Source: Rhizobiaceae bacterium (GTDB lineage Bacteria; Pseudomonadota; Alphaproteobacteria; Rhizobiales; Rhizobiaceae). From it: a stretch of DNA of 36,363 nucleotides. Both the position numbers and the translations under genes were made by a program. This document shows positions 1 through 7,669 of this stretch, in pieces (positions within the stretch are counted from its first letter, which is position 1; every line of letters starts with the position of its first letter). The notes under the pieces were generated by a model that was not told the origin of the DNA, did not search any database, and was given only the letters and a program-made list of their open reading frames with translations. The stretch spans positions 1-36,363 of the forward strand of contig JALSIJ010000268.1 of assembly GCA_026981655.1 (NCBI GenBank). Direction: 5' to 3'.

Positions 1-895
1 GATCAGCCAGCGTTGCGGCAATTACCTCTAACGATATTTCCAGCCGGTCGCATTCTTCCGCATCAACAGTGAAATTCAGATCATATTGTCTGGCTGCAAG
101 CGCAAGTTCGAGCAATTTTGGCACCAGCTCAACCATGAGCCGCGCCTTTTGCACCGCCTCATAGCGCGGATGAAGCGCTGACAATTTGACCGAAATGCCC
201 ATCCGGTCTGGCAGCGGCTTCTTGCCCGCCTTTTTACCAATCGCCTCAATGGCTTGCGCGTAGGCGTTAAAATAACGCTCCGCATCGGCCATCGTGCGGG
301 CACCCTCGCCCAGCATATCAAAGGAATATTGATAGCCATCGGCAATGTGGGGCTGGGCCTTAATAAGAGCTTTTTCGATGCTCTCGCCCAGCACAAATTG
401 ATGACCCATAAAATGCATTGCCTGCTTGGTTGCCTCGCGAATGGCAGGGCCGCCCAGGCGTTTTGTAATGCCGCCAAGAATGGAACTTGCATTATCGTCA
501 GAATGAATGATTTTTGCCGAAAGCCCCAACCCCCAGGTCGCCATGGAAACAAACCATGTGCTTGCCTGTTGCTTTTGCTCCCAATCGCCAACGCCCAGTC
601 TATCCTCGATCAACTTATCCTGTGTGGCCTTGTCGGGAATGCGCAATAAAGCCTCTGCCAGCACCATGAGCGCCAAACCCTCGCGGGTGGAAAGCGCATA
701 ATCACGCAGAAAATCCTCCAACCCACCGATCTTTCCCGCGCGGTCACGGATGGTTTCAATCAGGCTTTTTGCATCATTTTCAATGCGGGCTTTTGCGTCT
801 TTGCTGAAATCCACTTTTCGACATAACTCAGTGAGTATCTCACCATCATCAGCGGCATAAGGAGCGGTAAATCGGGGCAATGGCTGGGTAAGCAT
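1..895 (-). CDS. putA: Bifunctional proline dehydrogenase / glutamate-semialdehyde dehydrogenase PutA, N-terminal part
   Basis: PutA oxidises proline to glutamate through an FAD-dependent proline dehydrogenase and an NAD-dependent aldehyde dehydrogenase. Only the first ~298 residues are in the window; the gene continues off the left edge. The reading frame from the ATG at 893-895 is open to base 1. Visible family motifs are REGLALMVLAEALLRIPD, a DMLGEGART stretch near residue 190, SVKLSALHPRYE near 235 and NFTVDAEECDRLE near 275, which marks the start of the proline dehydrogenase barrel. The short N-terminus has no room for the ribbon-helix-helix DNA-binding domain of autoregulatory PutA proteins, so control must come from elsewhere. 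The divergent Lrp-type gene fits that role. Identification is firm; the total length cannot be judged. Confidence 0.93.
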   Translation of the reverse strand, partial: MLTQPLPRFTAPYAADDGEILTELCRKVDFSKDAKARIENDAKSLIETIRDRAGKIGGLEDFLRDYALSTREGLALMVLAEALLRIPDKATQDKLIEDRLGVGDWEQKQQASTWFVSMATWGLGLSAKIIHSDDNASSILGGITKRLGGPAIREATKQAMHFMGHQFVLGESIEKALIKAQPHIADGYQYSFDMLGEGARTMADAERYFNAYAQAIEAIGKKAGKKPLPDRMGISVKLSALHPRYEAVQKARLMVELVPKLLELALAARQYDLNFTVDAEECDRLEISLEVIAATLAD

Positions 896-1005
896 GGGCG
901 TAATCCTGAATAGACATATTACCTATAATATCATGAAAATTCTTGAACTAAATTCGTATTTAATGCTAAATTATTGAGTTATATTCAGTAAAAAGGAATA
1001 AATTA
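896..1005. promoter_or_regulatory. putA-putR divergent promoter/operator region
   Basis: This AT-rich 110-bp region separates two divergent genes. CTGAATA at 906-912 is matched by its inverse TATTCAG at 982-988, giving two inverted half-sites about 70 bp apart. A possible plus-strand promoter is TTGAAC (943-948), an 18-bp spacer and TAAATT (967-972). The layout is typical of Lrp-family control of putA; the exact operator is inferred. Confidence 0.4.
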
Positions 1006-1470
1006 GTGAATTCATCTGTTAGTGACACCGACCGAAACATCTTGAAAATTCTGCAATCAGAGGGCCGGATCACCAACCTGCAACTGGCGGAACGGGTGAA
1101 CCTTTCTCCAACCGCCGTGCATGAACGGGTTAAGCGACTTACCCGTGACGGTTATATCGAGGGCTATTCAGCCCGGTTGAATGCCGGCCTTTTAGGCTTT
1201 GGTATGACCGTGTTTGTCGAGGTAAAACTCGATCGCACCACCAAAGATGTGTTCGACGCCTTTGCCCGCGCCGCCAATCGCGCGCCGGAGGTTATGGAAT
1301 GCCATATGGTGGCCGGCGGCTTTGATTATCTGGTGAAAACCCGGGTTCGCGACATGGCCGCCTATCGGGCTTTTTTATCAGACGTGCTGCTCGCGCTGCC
1401 CGGTGTGCGCGAAACCCACACCTATGCGGTGATGGAAGAAGTGAAGGTGAGCACCGGATTGCCGATTTGA
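1006..1470 (+). CDS. putR: Lrp/AsnC-family transcriptional regulator, probable proline-responsive PutR
   Basis: This 154-residue protein has the standard Lrp/AsnC architecture. An N-terminal winged helix-turn-helix (about residues 8-60, with NLQLAERVNLSPTAVHERV as the recognition region) is followed by an alpha/beta ligand-binding domain (about 68-145, with CHMVAGGFDYLVK). The GTG start at 1006 is preceded by AAAAGGA at 991-997, good spacing for a ribosome-binding site. It lies head to head with putA, which lacks its own DNA-binding domain. In rhizobia and Agrobacterium the Lrp-type PutR activates putA in response to proline, so that role is inferred from context. The family is certain; the ligand is not shown by the sequence. 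Confidence 0.88.
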   Translation: MNSSVSDTDRNILKILQSEGRITNLQLAERVNLSPTAVHERVKRLTRDGYIEGYSARLNAGLLGFGMTVFVEVKLDRTTKDVFDAFARAANRAPEVMECHMVAGGFDYLVKTRVRDMAAYRAFLSDVLLALPGVRETHTYAVMEEVKVSTGLPI

Positions 1471-1530
1471 CCTTGCAAACACATTGCGTTTTTAGCATTT
1501 ATTGAGGCTTACAAAAACCACGGTTTATAA

Positions 1531-2001
1531 ATGGAAGAAAATCTTGAAATAGTCGTTCAGGCAGCCAACGACAAAGCCCGGATATGCCGTTCGATACTGG
1601 AAACTCTGCCAGAATGGTTTGGTATTGAATCTGCTCGAGAAAACTATATTCGCGAAGTGAAGCATCTGGAAGTGTTCGCCTGCGTTGCCGACAATCATCC
1701 TATTGGCTTCATCGGGTTAAAAACCCATAACCCCTTAAATATTGAGATTTATGTGATGGGTGTTCTGCCAGCATGGCACCGGCAAGGCATCGGCAAAAAA
1801 CTGATTGCGAGATCAATTGAACATGGCAAACAGAAAGGCAATGAGTTTCTCACCGTGAAAACTCTTTCGGCACAATCCGACGATGTGCATTACGCTGATA
1901 CAAGATTGTTTTATCAAAGCTGCGGGTTTGCTCCATTCGAGGAATTTCCTGATCTATGGGGCAGTGACAATCCCTGCATGATGATGATCAAACCAATCTA
2001 A
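1531..2001 (+). CDS. GNAT-family N-acetyltransferase
   Basis: This 156-residue protein has a single GNAT fold. The acetyl-CoA-binding motif A is clear: a beta strand ending in VMGVLPAWHRQGIGKKLI, with the RQGIGK pyrophosphate loop near residue 88. Later FYQSCGF (near 130) is the usual motif B region. The substrate cannot be read from the sequence; small-molecule and antibiotic acetyltransferases share this fold. It follows putR by 60 bp and is convergent with the dihydroorotase gene, 8 bp away at the stop codons. No strong Shine-Dalgarno sequence is visible before the ATG. Confidence 0.85.
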   Translation: MEENLEIVVQAANDKARICRSILETLPEWFGIESARENYIREVKHLEVFACVADNHPIGFIGLKTHNPLNIEIYVMGVLPAWHRQGIGKKLIARSIEHGKQKGNEFLTVKTLSAQSDDVHYADTRLFYQSCGFAPFEEFPDLWGSDNPCMMMIKPI

Positions 2002-2009
2002 CCGCGCCC

Positions 2010-3335
2010 TCACAACCCTTCCATAAACCGCACTGCCGCACCATTGCTGCCGCCGATCAGCTCACCTTCCCACATGACGCGTTTACCTCGGATGACTGTG
2101 CCGATGGGCCAGCCGGTGACGGAGACCCCATCGTAAGGGGTCCAGCCGCACTTGGAGGTTATCCATTTGTTGGTAATGGTCTCTGTTCGCCCCAGATCAA
2201 CAATGGTGAAATCCGCATCATACCCGGCTGCAATGCGGCCCTTATTGGCAATCTGGAACAATCTTGCCGGCCCGGCGGAAGTAAGGTCAACAAACCGTTC
2301 CAACGTCAATTTACCGGCACGCACATGGTTGAGCATCATCGGCACCAGAGTTTGCACGCCTGTCATGCCAGAAGGCGATGCAGGGTAAGGTTTTTGCTTT
2401 TCGGCCAAGGTGTGGGGTGCATGGTCTGACCCCAGCACATCGACGATGCCCTGATCCAGCCCCTGCCAAATGCCCTCTTTGTGGCGCTTGTCGCGCACCG
2501 GCGGGTTCATCTGAATAAGGGTTCCAAGCCGCTCATAATCATCGGCGGTCAACGTCAGGTGATGCGGCGTTACCTCGACGCTTGCAACATCCTTGTGCGC
2601 CTGCAAAAATACCATTTCTTCAGCCGTTGAAATATGCAGCACGTGAATGCGCGCGCCGCATTTGCGCGCGATACTAACCAGCCGTTCGGTGCACTGAAGC
2701 GCGGCAACCTCATCGCGCCATACGGGGTGCGAACGCGGATCATCCTCAATGCGCAAATGTTCACGCTCGCGCAGGCGAAACTCATCTTCTGAATGAAAGG
2801 CCGCACGACGGCGGGTTTTGGACAAAACGGCTGCAACGCCTTCATCATCTTCGATCAAAAGATCGCCGGTGGAGGAGCCCATGAAAACCTTGATACCGGC
2901 CGCACCGGGCAAGCGTTCAAGCTCCGGCAGATCGTCAACATTCTCTCTTGTGCCACCCACCCAAAAGGCAAAATCGCAGTGCATCCGGTTGGTAGCGCGC
3001 GCAACCTTGTCGGCCAGGGCCGCCTCATTTGTGGTTAGCGGGTTGGTGTTGGGCATTTCAAAGACTGCAGTCACCCCGCCCATAACGGCAGCAAGCGAGC
3101 CGGATTGCAGGTCTTCCTTGTGTTCCAGCCCCGGTTCGCGAAAGTGCACTTGTGAATCAATAACACCGGGCAGAATATGCAGCCCCTTGCAATTAACACG
3201 TTCGCCAGCATCACTTTGTGCCAGATTACCAATGAAGGCGATCTTACCGCCGGTAACACCAATATCGCGTTCAGCGCGACCATCGTGATTGACCACAATT
3301 GCGTTCTCAAAAATTCTGTCGAAGGTTTGTCCCAT
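2010..3335 (-). CDS. pyrC: Dihydroorotase (pyrimidine biosynthesis)
   Basis: This 441-residue cyclic amidohydrolase fits dihydroorotase, which interconverts carbamoyl-aspartate and dihydroorotate in UMP synthesis. Visible family motifs are VHFREPG (near 64), EMPNTNP, the GIKVFMGSS segment with the lysine expected to be carboxylated, HSEDE, HVLHIST and GSDHAPH with the catalytic Asp. The first His of the metal-binding HxH is Gln62 here (SQVHF), as I recall for other alphaproteobacterial members, so it is probably a subfamily trait. An AGGAGTGG sequence precedes the ATG. The gene is divergent from ygfZ. Allantoinase is the main alternative, but the FREPG and NTNP motifs favour dihydroorotase. 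Confidence 0.87.
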   Translation of the reverse strand: MGQTFDRIFENAIVVNHDGRAERDIGVTGGKIAFIGNLAQSDAGERVNCKGLHILPGVIDSQVHFREPGLEHKEDLQSGSLAAVMGGVTAVFEMPNTNPLTTNEAALADKVARATNRMHCDFAFWVGGTRENVDDLPELERLPGAAGIKVFMGSSTGDLLIEDDEGVAAVLSKTRRRAAFHSEDEFRLREREHLRIEDDPRSHPVWRDEVAALQCTERLVSIARKCGARIHVLHISTAEEMVFLQAHKDVASVEVTPHHLTLTADDYERLGTLIQMNPPVRDKRHKEGIWQGLDQGIVDVLGSDHAPHTLAEKQKPYPASPSGMTGVQTLVPMMLNHVRAGKLTLERFVDLTSAGPARLFQIANKGRIAAGYDADFTIVDLGRTETITNKWITSKCGWTPYDGVSVTGWPIGTVIRGKRVMWEGELIGGSNGAAVRFMEGL

Positions 3336-3418
3336 GAAAATCCACTCCTGCCCTTGCCGCGCTGCTGCCTTGGGCTTACTTAGACTTTTTGCCTAATGCA
3401 AGACGGAAAGGCCAGAAG

Positions 3419-4294
3419 ATGAATTCTGCTGAATTAACCGACCGCGCGCTGGTGCGTATTGATGGTGAGGCTGCGACCGAATTTTTGCAAAATCTGATCA
3501 CTTGCGATGTGGAAAAGCTGGTTGAGGGCGCGGCCACATTTGGCGCGTTGCTGACACCGCAGGGCAAAATCCTGTTTGATTTTTTCTGCATAAAAACCGG
3601 CGCCGGCTATCTGTTTGATATTTGCGAAAGCCTGAAGGCTGATTTCATCAAGCGGATGACATTTTACAAACTGCGCACGCCGGTAGAGATTGCCGCGGCC
3701 GATGACAATTTGAAGATCTTTTCCGCGTGGAACGATTCAGGCAATTTCGATCTGGATGACATAGACATTGAAGATGGCTTTGCCTTTATCGACCCAAGGC
3801 TTACCGCGATGGGCGCACGTATTTTTTCTACCGGTTTTGAAGCCAATACCGGTTTGAACGATTATAATGCACACCGAATTGCGCGCGGCATGCCAGCAGG
3901 TGGAGAAGACTATGGTTTTGGTGAAGCCTTCCCGCATGATGCGATGATGGACCAATTTGAAAATGAGGGTACAGGCGTTGCCTTCAGCAAAGGTTGTTAT
4001 GTGGGGCAGGAAGTTGTCTCGCGCATGCAACATCGCGGCACCGCCAGACGACGGATAATTATCATAAAGGCAGAACATACCTTGCCAGACCCTGGCACGG
4101 CGATTGATGCGGATGGCAAGGCTATCGGCACCATAGGCTCGACCAATGGCAACCAGGGCCTTGCCATGATGCGGCTTGATCGGCTGTCCAAAGCCATTGC
4201 TGCGGGTAATGCGATTTCTGCCGCTGGCATGGCGCTCACGGCCCAGTTGCCACAATGGAGCAATCTCTCGCTCCATGTTGACGCTAGCAGCTAA
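3419..4294 (+). CDS. ygfZ: Folate-binding YgfZ/GcvT-like protein
   Basis: This 291-residue protein belongs to the YgfZ branch of the aminomethyltransferase-fold family, which supports repair or maturation of iron-sulfur enzymes using tetrahydrofolate. The signature K-G-C-Y-V-G-Q-E is present near residue 191, and NLITCDVEKL plus LLTPQGKILFDFF near the N-terminus match the family. The ATG at 3419 was chosen because GAAAGG at 3406-3411 is well placed; an upstream in-frame TTG at 3389 would add ten residues but has no ribosome-binding site. The gene leads a three-gene unit with the HD hydrolase (11 bp later) and the phosphatase. Confidence 0.9.
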   Translation: MNSAELTDRALVRIDGEAATEFLQNLITCDVEKLVEGAATFGALLTPQGKILFDFFCIKTGAGYLFDICESLKADFIKRMTFYKLRTPVEIAAADDNLKIFSAWNDSGNFDLDDIDIEDGFAFIDPRLTAMGARIFSTGFEANTGLNDYNAHRIARGMPAGGEDYGFGEAFPHDAMMDQFENEGTGVAFSKGCYVGQEVVSRMQHRGTARRRIIIIKAEHTLPDPGTAIDADGKAIGTIGSTNGNQGLAMMRLDRLSKAIAAGNAISAAGMALTAQLPQWSNLSLHVDASS

Positions 4295-4305
4295 GGGCTT
4301 TCTCG

Positions 4306-4905
4306 ATGGCTGCTAAAAATCAACCGCGCGCATGGCAACGTATGCTTTCGGGCCGCAGGCTGGATTTGCTCGACCCCTCGCCGTTGGACATCGAGATTTC
4401 AGACATCGCCCACGGGCTGGCTCGCGTTGCCCGCTGGAACGGCCAAACCATTGGCGAACATGCATTTTCAGTGGCCCAGCACTCGCTGGTGGTGGATGAT
4501 GTGTTTGCAAGTCTTGTCATCAATGCAACACCACAACAGCGCCTGATGGCGCTTTTGCATGATGCGGCGGAATATGTGATTGGCGATATGATTTCGCCTT
4601 TCAAGGCTATTATTGGCGGCGATTACAAAGAGGTCGAGCACCGGCTGCAAACGGCTATTCATTTGCGTTTTGGTCTCCCCGCCGAAACGCCGATAAAGAT
4701 CAAAAAACTGATCAAGAAAGCCGACATTGTTTCAGCCTATTTTGAAGCAACGGAACTGGCCGGATTTTCCAGTTCCGAGGCGAGAAAAATATTTGGCCGC
4801 CCATCCGGGTATTCTCCCACAGATTTTCCCGTTACACCGCTTACAACAATGGAAGCGCAGAATGCATTTTTACAACGGTTTGAAACGCTGGATAGGTTGC
4901 TGTGA
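4306..4905 (+). CDS. HD-domain hydrolase (YfbR-like 5'-nucleotidase family)
   Basis: This 199-residue HD phosphohydrolase has the metal-binding pattern H (in GEHAFSVAQHS), HD (in LLHDAAEYVIGD) and a later D (in KKADIVSAYFEATE). The combination HDAAEYVIGDMISPFK is typical of the YfbR-like group, which removes phosphate from deoxynucleoside monophosphates. The start follows AAGGG by a short spacer. The stop codon overlaps the GTG start of the next gene, so the two are probably translationally coupled. The precise nucleotide substrate is not known from sequence. Confidence 0.85.
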   Translation: MAAKNQPRAWQRMLSGRRLDLLDPSPLDIEISDIAHGLARVARWNGQTIGEHAFSVAQHSLVVDDVFASLVINATPQQRLMALLHDAAEYVIGDMISPFKAIIGGDYKEVEHRLQTAIHLRFGLPAETPIKIKKLIKKADIVSAYFEATELAGFSSSEARKIFGRPSGYSPTDFPVTPLTTMEAQNAFLQRFETLDRLL

Positions 4906-5417
4906 AAAAAATAATTTATGTCTGCCCCTTGTCCAGGTTTGAAGAAACGCTTGCGCTATCCGGGGCGAAAAGGGTGATCAGCTTATTGAGTAATGATGGA
5001 CCGTTTGAGCCCCCCCAAGGTATTTCTGCGGATAACCACCTGCATTTGCAGTTTAACGACATTACCGCAGACAGAGCCGGGCTAACCTCGCCATCCAAAC
5101 AGCATGTTTTAAGTCTGATTGAGTTTGCGCGACAGTGGAACTGGTCCACCCCGCTGCTCATTCATTGCTGGGCCGGCATCAGCCGTTCGCCGGCTGCGGC
5201 CGCGATCATTGCGCTGGCGCTTGAACCTTCATTTAATGATCAGCAACTTGCGAAAAAAATGCGCGGGCTTTCCGCAGAAATCACCCCAAACATCAAAATG
5301 ATCGAAATCGCCGATGATTTTTTAAATCGCGAAGGGTTATTTTTATCAGCATTCCGCGCAATCGGACGCGGAAAAGATGCCTTTGAAGGCACTGTTTTCA
5401 GGCTCGAACTTGACTAA
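4902..5417 (+). CDS. Dual-specificity/tyrosine-phosphatase-like protein
   Basis: This 171-residue protein carries a CX5R phosphatase loop, HCWAGISRSP (near residue 87), the signature of protein tyrosine and dual-specificity phosphatases. The Cys nucleophile and Arg are both present. A candidate general-acid Asp lies in the preceding FNDITAD segment. The GTG start overlaps the stop of the HD hydrolase gene (GTGA). The target may be a phosphoprotein or a small phosphorylated molecule; coupling to a nucleotidase leaves the second option open. It ends 30 bp before the convergent PilZ gene, with no obvious terminator between them. Confidence 0.82.
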   Translation: MKKIIYVCPLSRFEETLALSGAKRVISLLSNDGPFEPPQGISADNHLHLQFNDITADRAGLTSPSKQHVLSLIEFARQWNWSTPLLIHCWAGISRSPAAAAIIALALEPSFNDQQLAKKMRGLSAEITPNIKMIEIADDFLNREGLFLSAFRAIGRGKDAFEGTVFRLELD

Positions 5418-5447
5418 AGATTTAGGCCGCTATGCATGGAAGATGAT

Positions 5448-5825
5448 TTAGGATGTCGGTCTTTTTCGAAGAATTGAGACCTTGGAGCGGTCGATAGTTG
5501 GATCCACCACCTGGGTACGCCCGGCTTTGGCCTGCTGCACTTCAGAGATAAATTTTGCACCAATTTCTCGCCCACGGCGCCAAATAACTTCGCATTCAAC
5601 GCCAATTGAATCAATCTCAACAAATAGATGAAAGAGATCTGGAAGAATATCATTGTCCTTGAGCTTGATCTTGGCACCCGTATCGGAAATATCACGCAAA
5701 ACTACTTCCATCGAAATCGCCTGATTATTGTAAGAAGCAATTGCCTTTTTGAGCGTTCTTCTACGCAAAACACGCTTGTCGGTCTCTTTAGCTGCGCCTG
5801 TCATCTGTGCTTGTACTTGTTCCAT
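5448..5825 (-). CDS. PilZ-domain protein (putative c-di-GMP effector)
   Basis: This 125-residue single-domain protein matches PilZ. The N-terminal RRRTLKK supplies the arginines of the RxxxR region, and RDISDTGAKI supplies the D/NxSxxG motif, the two halves of the c-di-GMP binding site. VECEVIWRRGREIGAKF is the usual closing strand pair. Such proteins transmit c-di-GMP signals to motility, adhesion or polysaccharide systems. Partners are not visible here. Two CtrA-like TTAA-N7-TTRA sites lie 70-135 bp upstream, which suggests cell-cycle control. Confidence 0.85.
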   Translation of the reverse strand: MEQVQAQMTGAAKETDKRVLRRRTLKKAIASYNNQAISMEVVLRDISDTGAKIKLKDNDILPDLFHLFVEIDSIGVECEVIWRRGREIGAKFISEVQQAKAGRTQVVDPTIDRSKVSILRKRPTS

Positions 5826-5895
5826 GCCATCTACTTCTGATTTTAGTTTTACTCACCCATCTAAGGGATTGATTAGCGTTTATAGCGATGACAAA

Positions 5896-5960
5896 TTAAA
5901 TTAGCGTTGATAACAGAGTAATTTAACTCAAATTCTGCTCTATACTTAATGGACCATTAA
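5896..5960 (-). promoter_or_regulatory. Candidate CtrA-binding sites upstream of the PilZ gene
   Basis: TTAA-N7-TTAAC occurs at 5946-5961 (TTAA at 5946-5949 and at 5957-5960, followed by CC). This is an exact match to the full CtrA consensus known from Caulobacter and rhizobia. A second near-match, TTAA-N7-TTGA, lies at 5896-5910. Both fall in the 131 bp between the recO stop and the PilZ start. The first site is also a perfect palindrome with 7-bp arms and overlaps the recO stop codon. Binding is inferred. Confidence 0.45.
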
Positions 5961-6691
5961 CCTTGCATTTTTCGGCGGACGGCATTGACAAAGCTGGCGC
6001 GCTCATTGGGTGCCGCAATATTGCGCGGCTCGAATACGTGACGGGACAAAAAATATCCAGACAGCTCAAAGCCTGCTTCAATTTCCGTTAATTCAGGATG
6101 GCTATCAGAACCATTTGGCATCAAAAAACATGGTAACACCAATAGTTTATCAATCCAGGGAAGTGCTTTTTCATGACAAACAGCTCGGCCCGTCTTTGGA
6201 GAAACATGGCTAAGACTATCGCTTACACCAGTAACCGCGCATTTTGTCAGATCCAAACCAAACCCCAGATCATCCAACAACGCCAGTTCAAATTTTATCA
6301 TCAAGACGGCGGCAATTGATGCATCCTGCAAATGCGATAAAATAATCTCAAGCGCCTCATGAAGGTGTTTATGCACATCCCGCTCAGGTATTAATCGCAA
6401 GTGCGATGCAAGGGTTTGAATACCGAATACACCGATTGGTGTAGCCATCAGCTCGGAGGTTCTAAGCTCTGTCGCCTCGAGTGTCCATGAGCCAAGATGC
6501 TCGTCCAACCGGGCGCGCCAATGGGCTTCAACCGAATTTCCCGGCTGTAAAAAGGGGAGTTTTTTTCGCGATCGTCCGCCGCGCACGATACCCAGGTGAC
6601 GGCCGTGATGTCTGGTCATTATCTCAACAATAAGGCTGGTCTCACCATGCTTGCGGGTGCCGATGATTATGCCTTCATCATTCCATTCCAT
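5957..6691 (-). CDS. recO: DNA repair protein RecO
   Basis: This 244-residue protein matches RecO, which anneals single-stranded DNA and helps RecR load RecA in the RecFOR pathway. The N-terminal OB-fold strand WNDEGIIIGTRKHGETSLIVEIMT and the following HHGRHLGIVRGGRSRK are characteristic. LQPGNSVEAHWRARLDEHLG continues the OB fold, and the rest is the helical domain. The order era-recO is common in Proteobacteria. The gene starts 36 bp after era and is probably in the same transcript. Confidence 0.93.
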   Translation of the reverse strand: MEWNDEGIIIGTRKHGETSLIVEIMTRHHGRHLGIVRGGRSRKKLPFLQPGNSVEAHWRARLDEHLGSWTLEATELRTSELMATPIGVFGIQTLASHLRLIPERDVHKHLHEALEIILSHLQDASIAAVLMIKFELALLDDLGFGLDLTKCAVTGVSDSLSHVSPKTGRAVCHEKALPWIDKLLVLPCFLMPNGSDSHPELTEIEAGFELSGYFLSRHVFEPRNIAAPNERASFVNAVRRKMQG

Positions 6692-6727
6692 AGGCTGACC
6701 ATTCCATATGCAGGATGCAATATATTG

Positions 6728-7669
6728 TTAGCGGGGGAATTCCAAACCCATCTCACGGAAGCGCTCCGGGTCTTCAATCCAGTTTTCACGCACTTTGACA
6801 AACAGGAACAGATGTACTTTCTGATCGAGAATTTCACTAATTTCCTTGCGGGCACCGGTCGAAATTGCCTTGATGGATTGACCACCCTTGCCGATTACAA
6901 TTTTTTTGTGGGTGGCACGCTGCACATAAATGGTCTGTTCAATCTTTACGCTGCCATCCTTTTTCTCGGTCCAGCTTTCAGTTTCCACATGCGATGCATA
7001 GGGAAGTTCCTGATGCAGGCGCAGATACAATTTCTCGCGGGTGATCTCAGCCGCCAACTGGCGCATGGGAAGGTCGGAAATCTGATCTTCCGGATAAAGC
7101 CAAGGGCCCATCGGTAGCTCTTTAGCCAAATAATCCAGAAAATCATCACAGCCATGACCTTTAAGCGCTGAAACCATGAAGGTTTGCTCAAAATCTACAT
7201 TCTCATTGGCCTGGGCTGCAAGCAATAGTAAATTATCGCTACCCACCGCATCAATTTTGTTCAGTAACAGGATTTTGCGCTGCTTCTCGCCTTCCAGCGA
7301 CTTCAGTATGGCTTCCGCATCACCGCGTATGCCCCGCTCTGCATCAATCAGCAGGACAATCAAATCGGCGTCATGGACACCACCCCATGCGGCATTTACC
7401 ATCGCCTCGTCGAGTTTTCTGCGCGGACGAAAAATACCGGGTGTATCAATAAAAACAATCTGTGTTTGATCTTTGATCGTAATCCCACGAACGACCGAGC
7501 GGGTGGTCTGCACCTTATGACTGACGATTGAAACCTTGTTGCCTACCAAATGGTTTACCAGTGTGGATTTGCCAGCATTTGGTGCACCAATCAGCGCAAC
7601 AAAGCCGGCTTTGGTATTACCCTGGCCACCAATTCGGCCATCAAGCGGTGTTTCATCTATTGAATTCAT
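6728..7669 (-). CDS. era: GTPase Era
   Basis: Era is an essential GTPase that binds the 3' end of 16S rRNA during 30S assembly. The 313-residue protein shows the GTPase motifs in order: G1 GAPNAGKST (near 30), G3 DTPG (near 75) and G4 NKID. The C-terminal KH domain carries VIGKGGQSIKAI. The start ATG overlaps the rnc stop in an ATGA junction, indicating translational coupling. Length is close to the usual ~300 residues, with a slightly long N-terminus. Confidence 0.97.
   Translation of the reverse strand: MNSIDETPLDGRIGGQGNTKAGFVALIGAPNAGKSTLVNHLVGNKVSIVSHKVQTTRSVVRGITIKDQTQIVFIDTPGIFRPRRKLDEAMVNAAWGGVHDADLIVLLIDAERGIRGDAEAILKSLEGEKQRKILLLNKIDAVGSDNLLLLAAQANENVDFEQTFMVSALKGHGCDDFLDYLAKELPMGPWLYPEDQISDLPMRQLAAEITREKLYLRLHQELPYASHVETESWTEKKDGSVKIEQTIYVQRATHKKIVIGKGGQSIKAISTGARKEISEILDQKVHLFLFVKVRENWIEDPERFREMGLEFPR

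Noticed and set aside
76-649. Open frames on both strands within the first 650 bases (171, 131 and 64 codons)
   Set aside because: They run in other frames of putA, whose own frame is open to the window edge and shows strong family motifs.
3737-4276. 179-codon minus-strand frame inside ygfZ
   Set aside because: Antisense to a conserved gene, low-complexity composition and no start signal.
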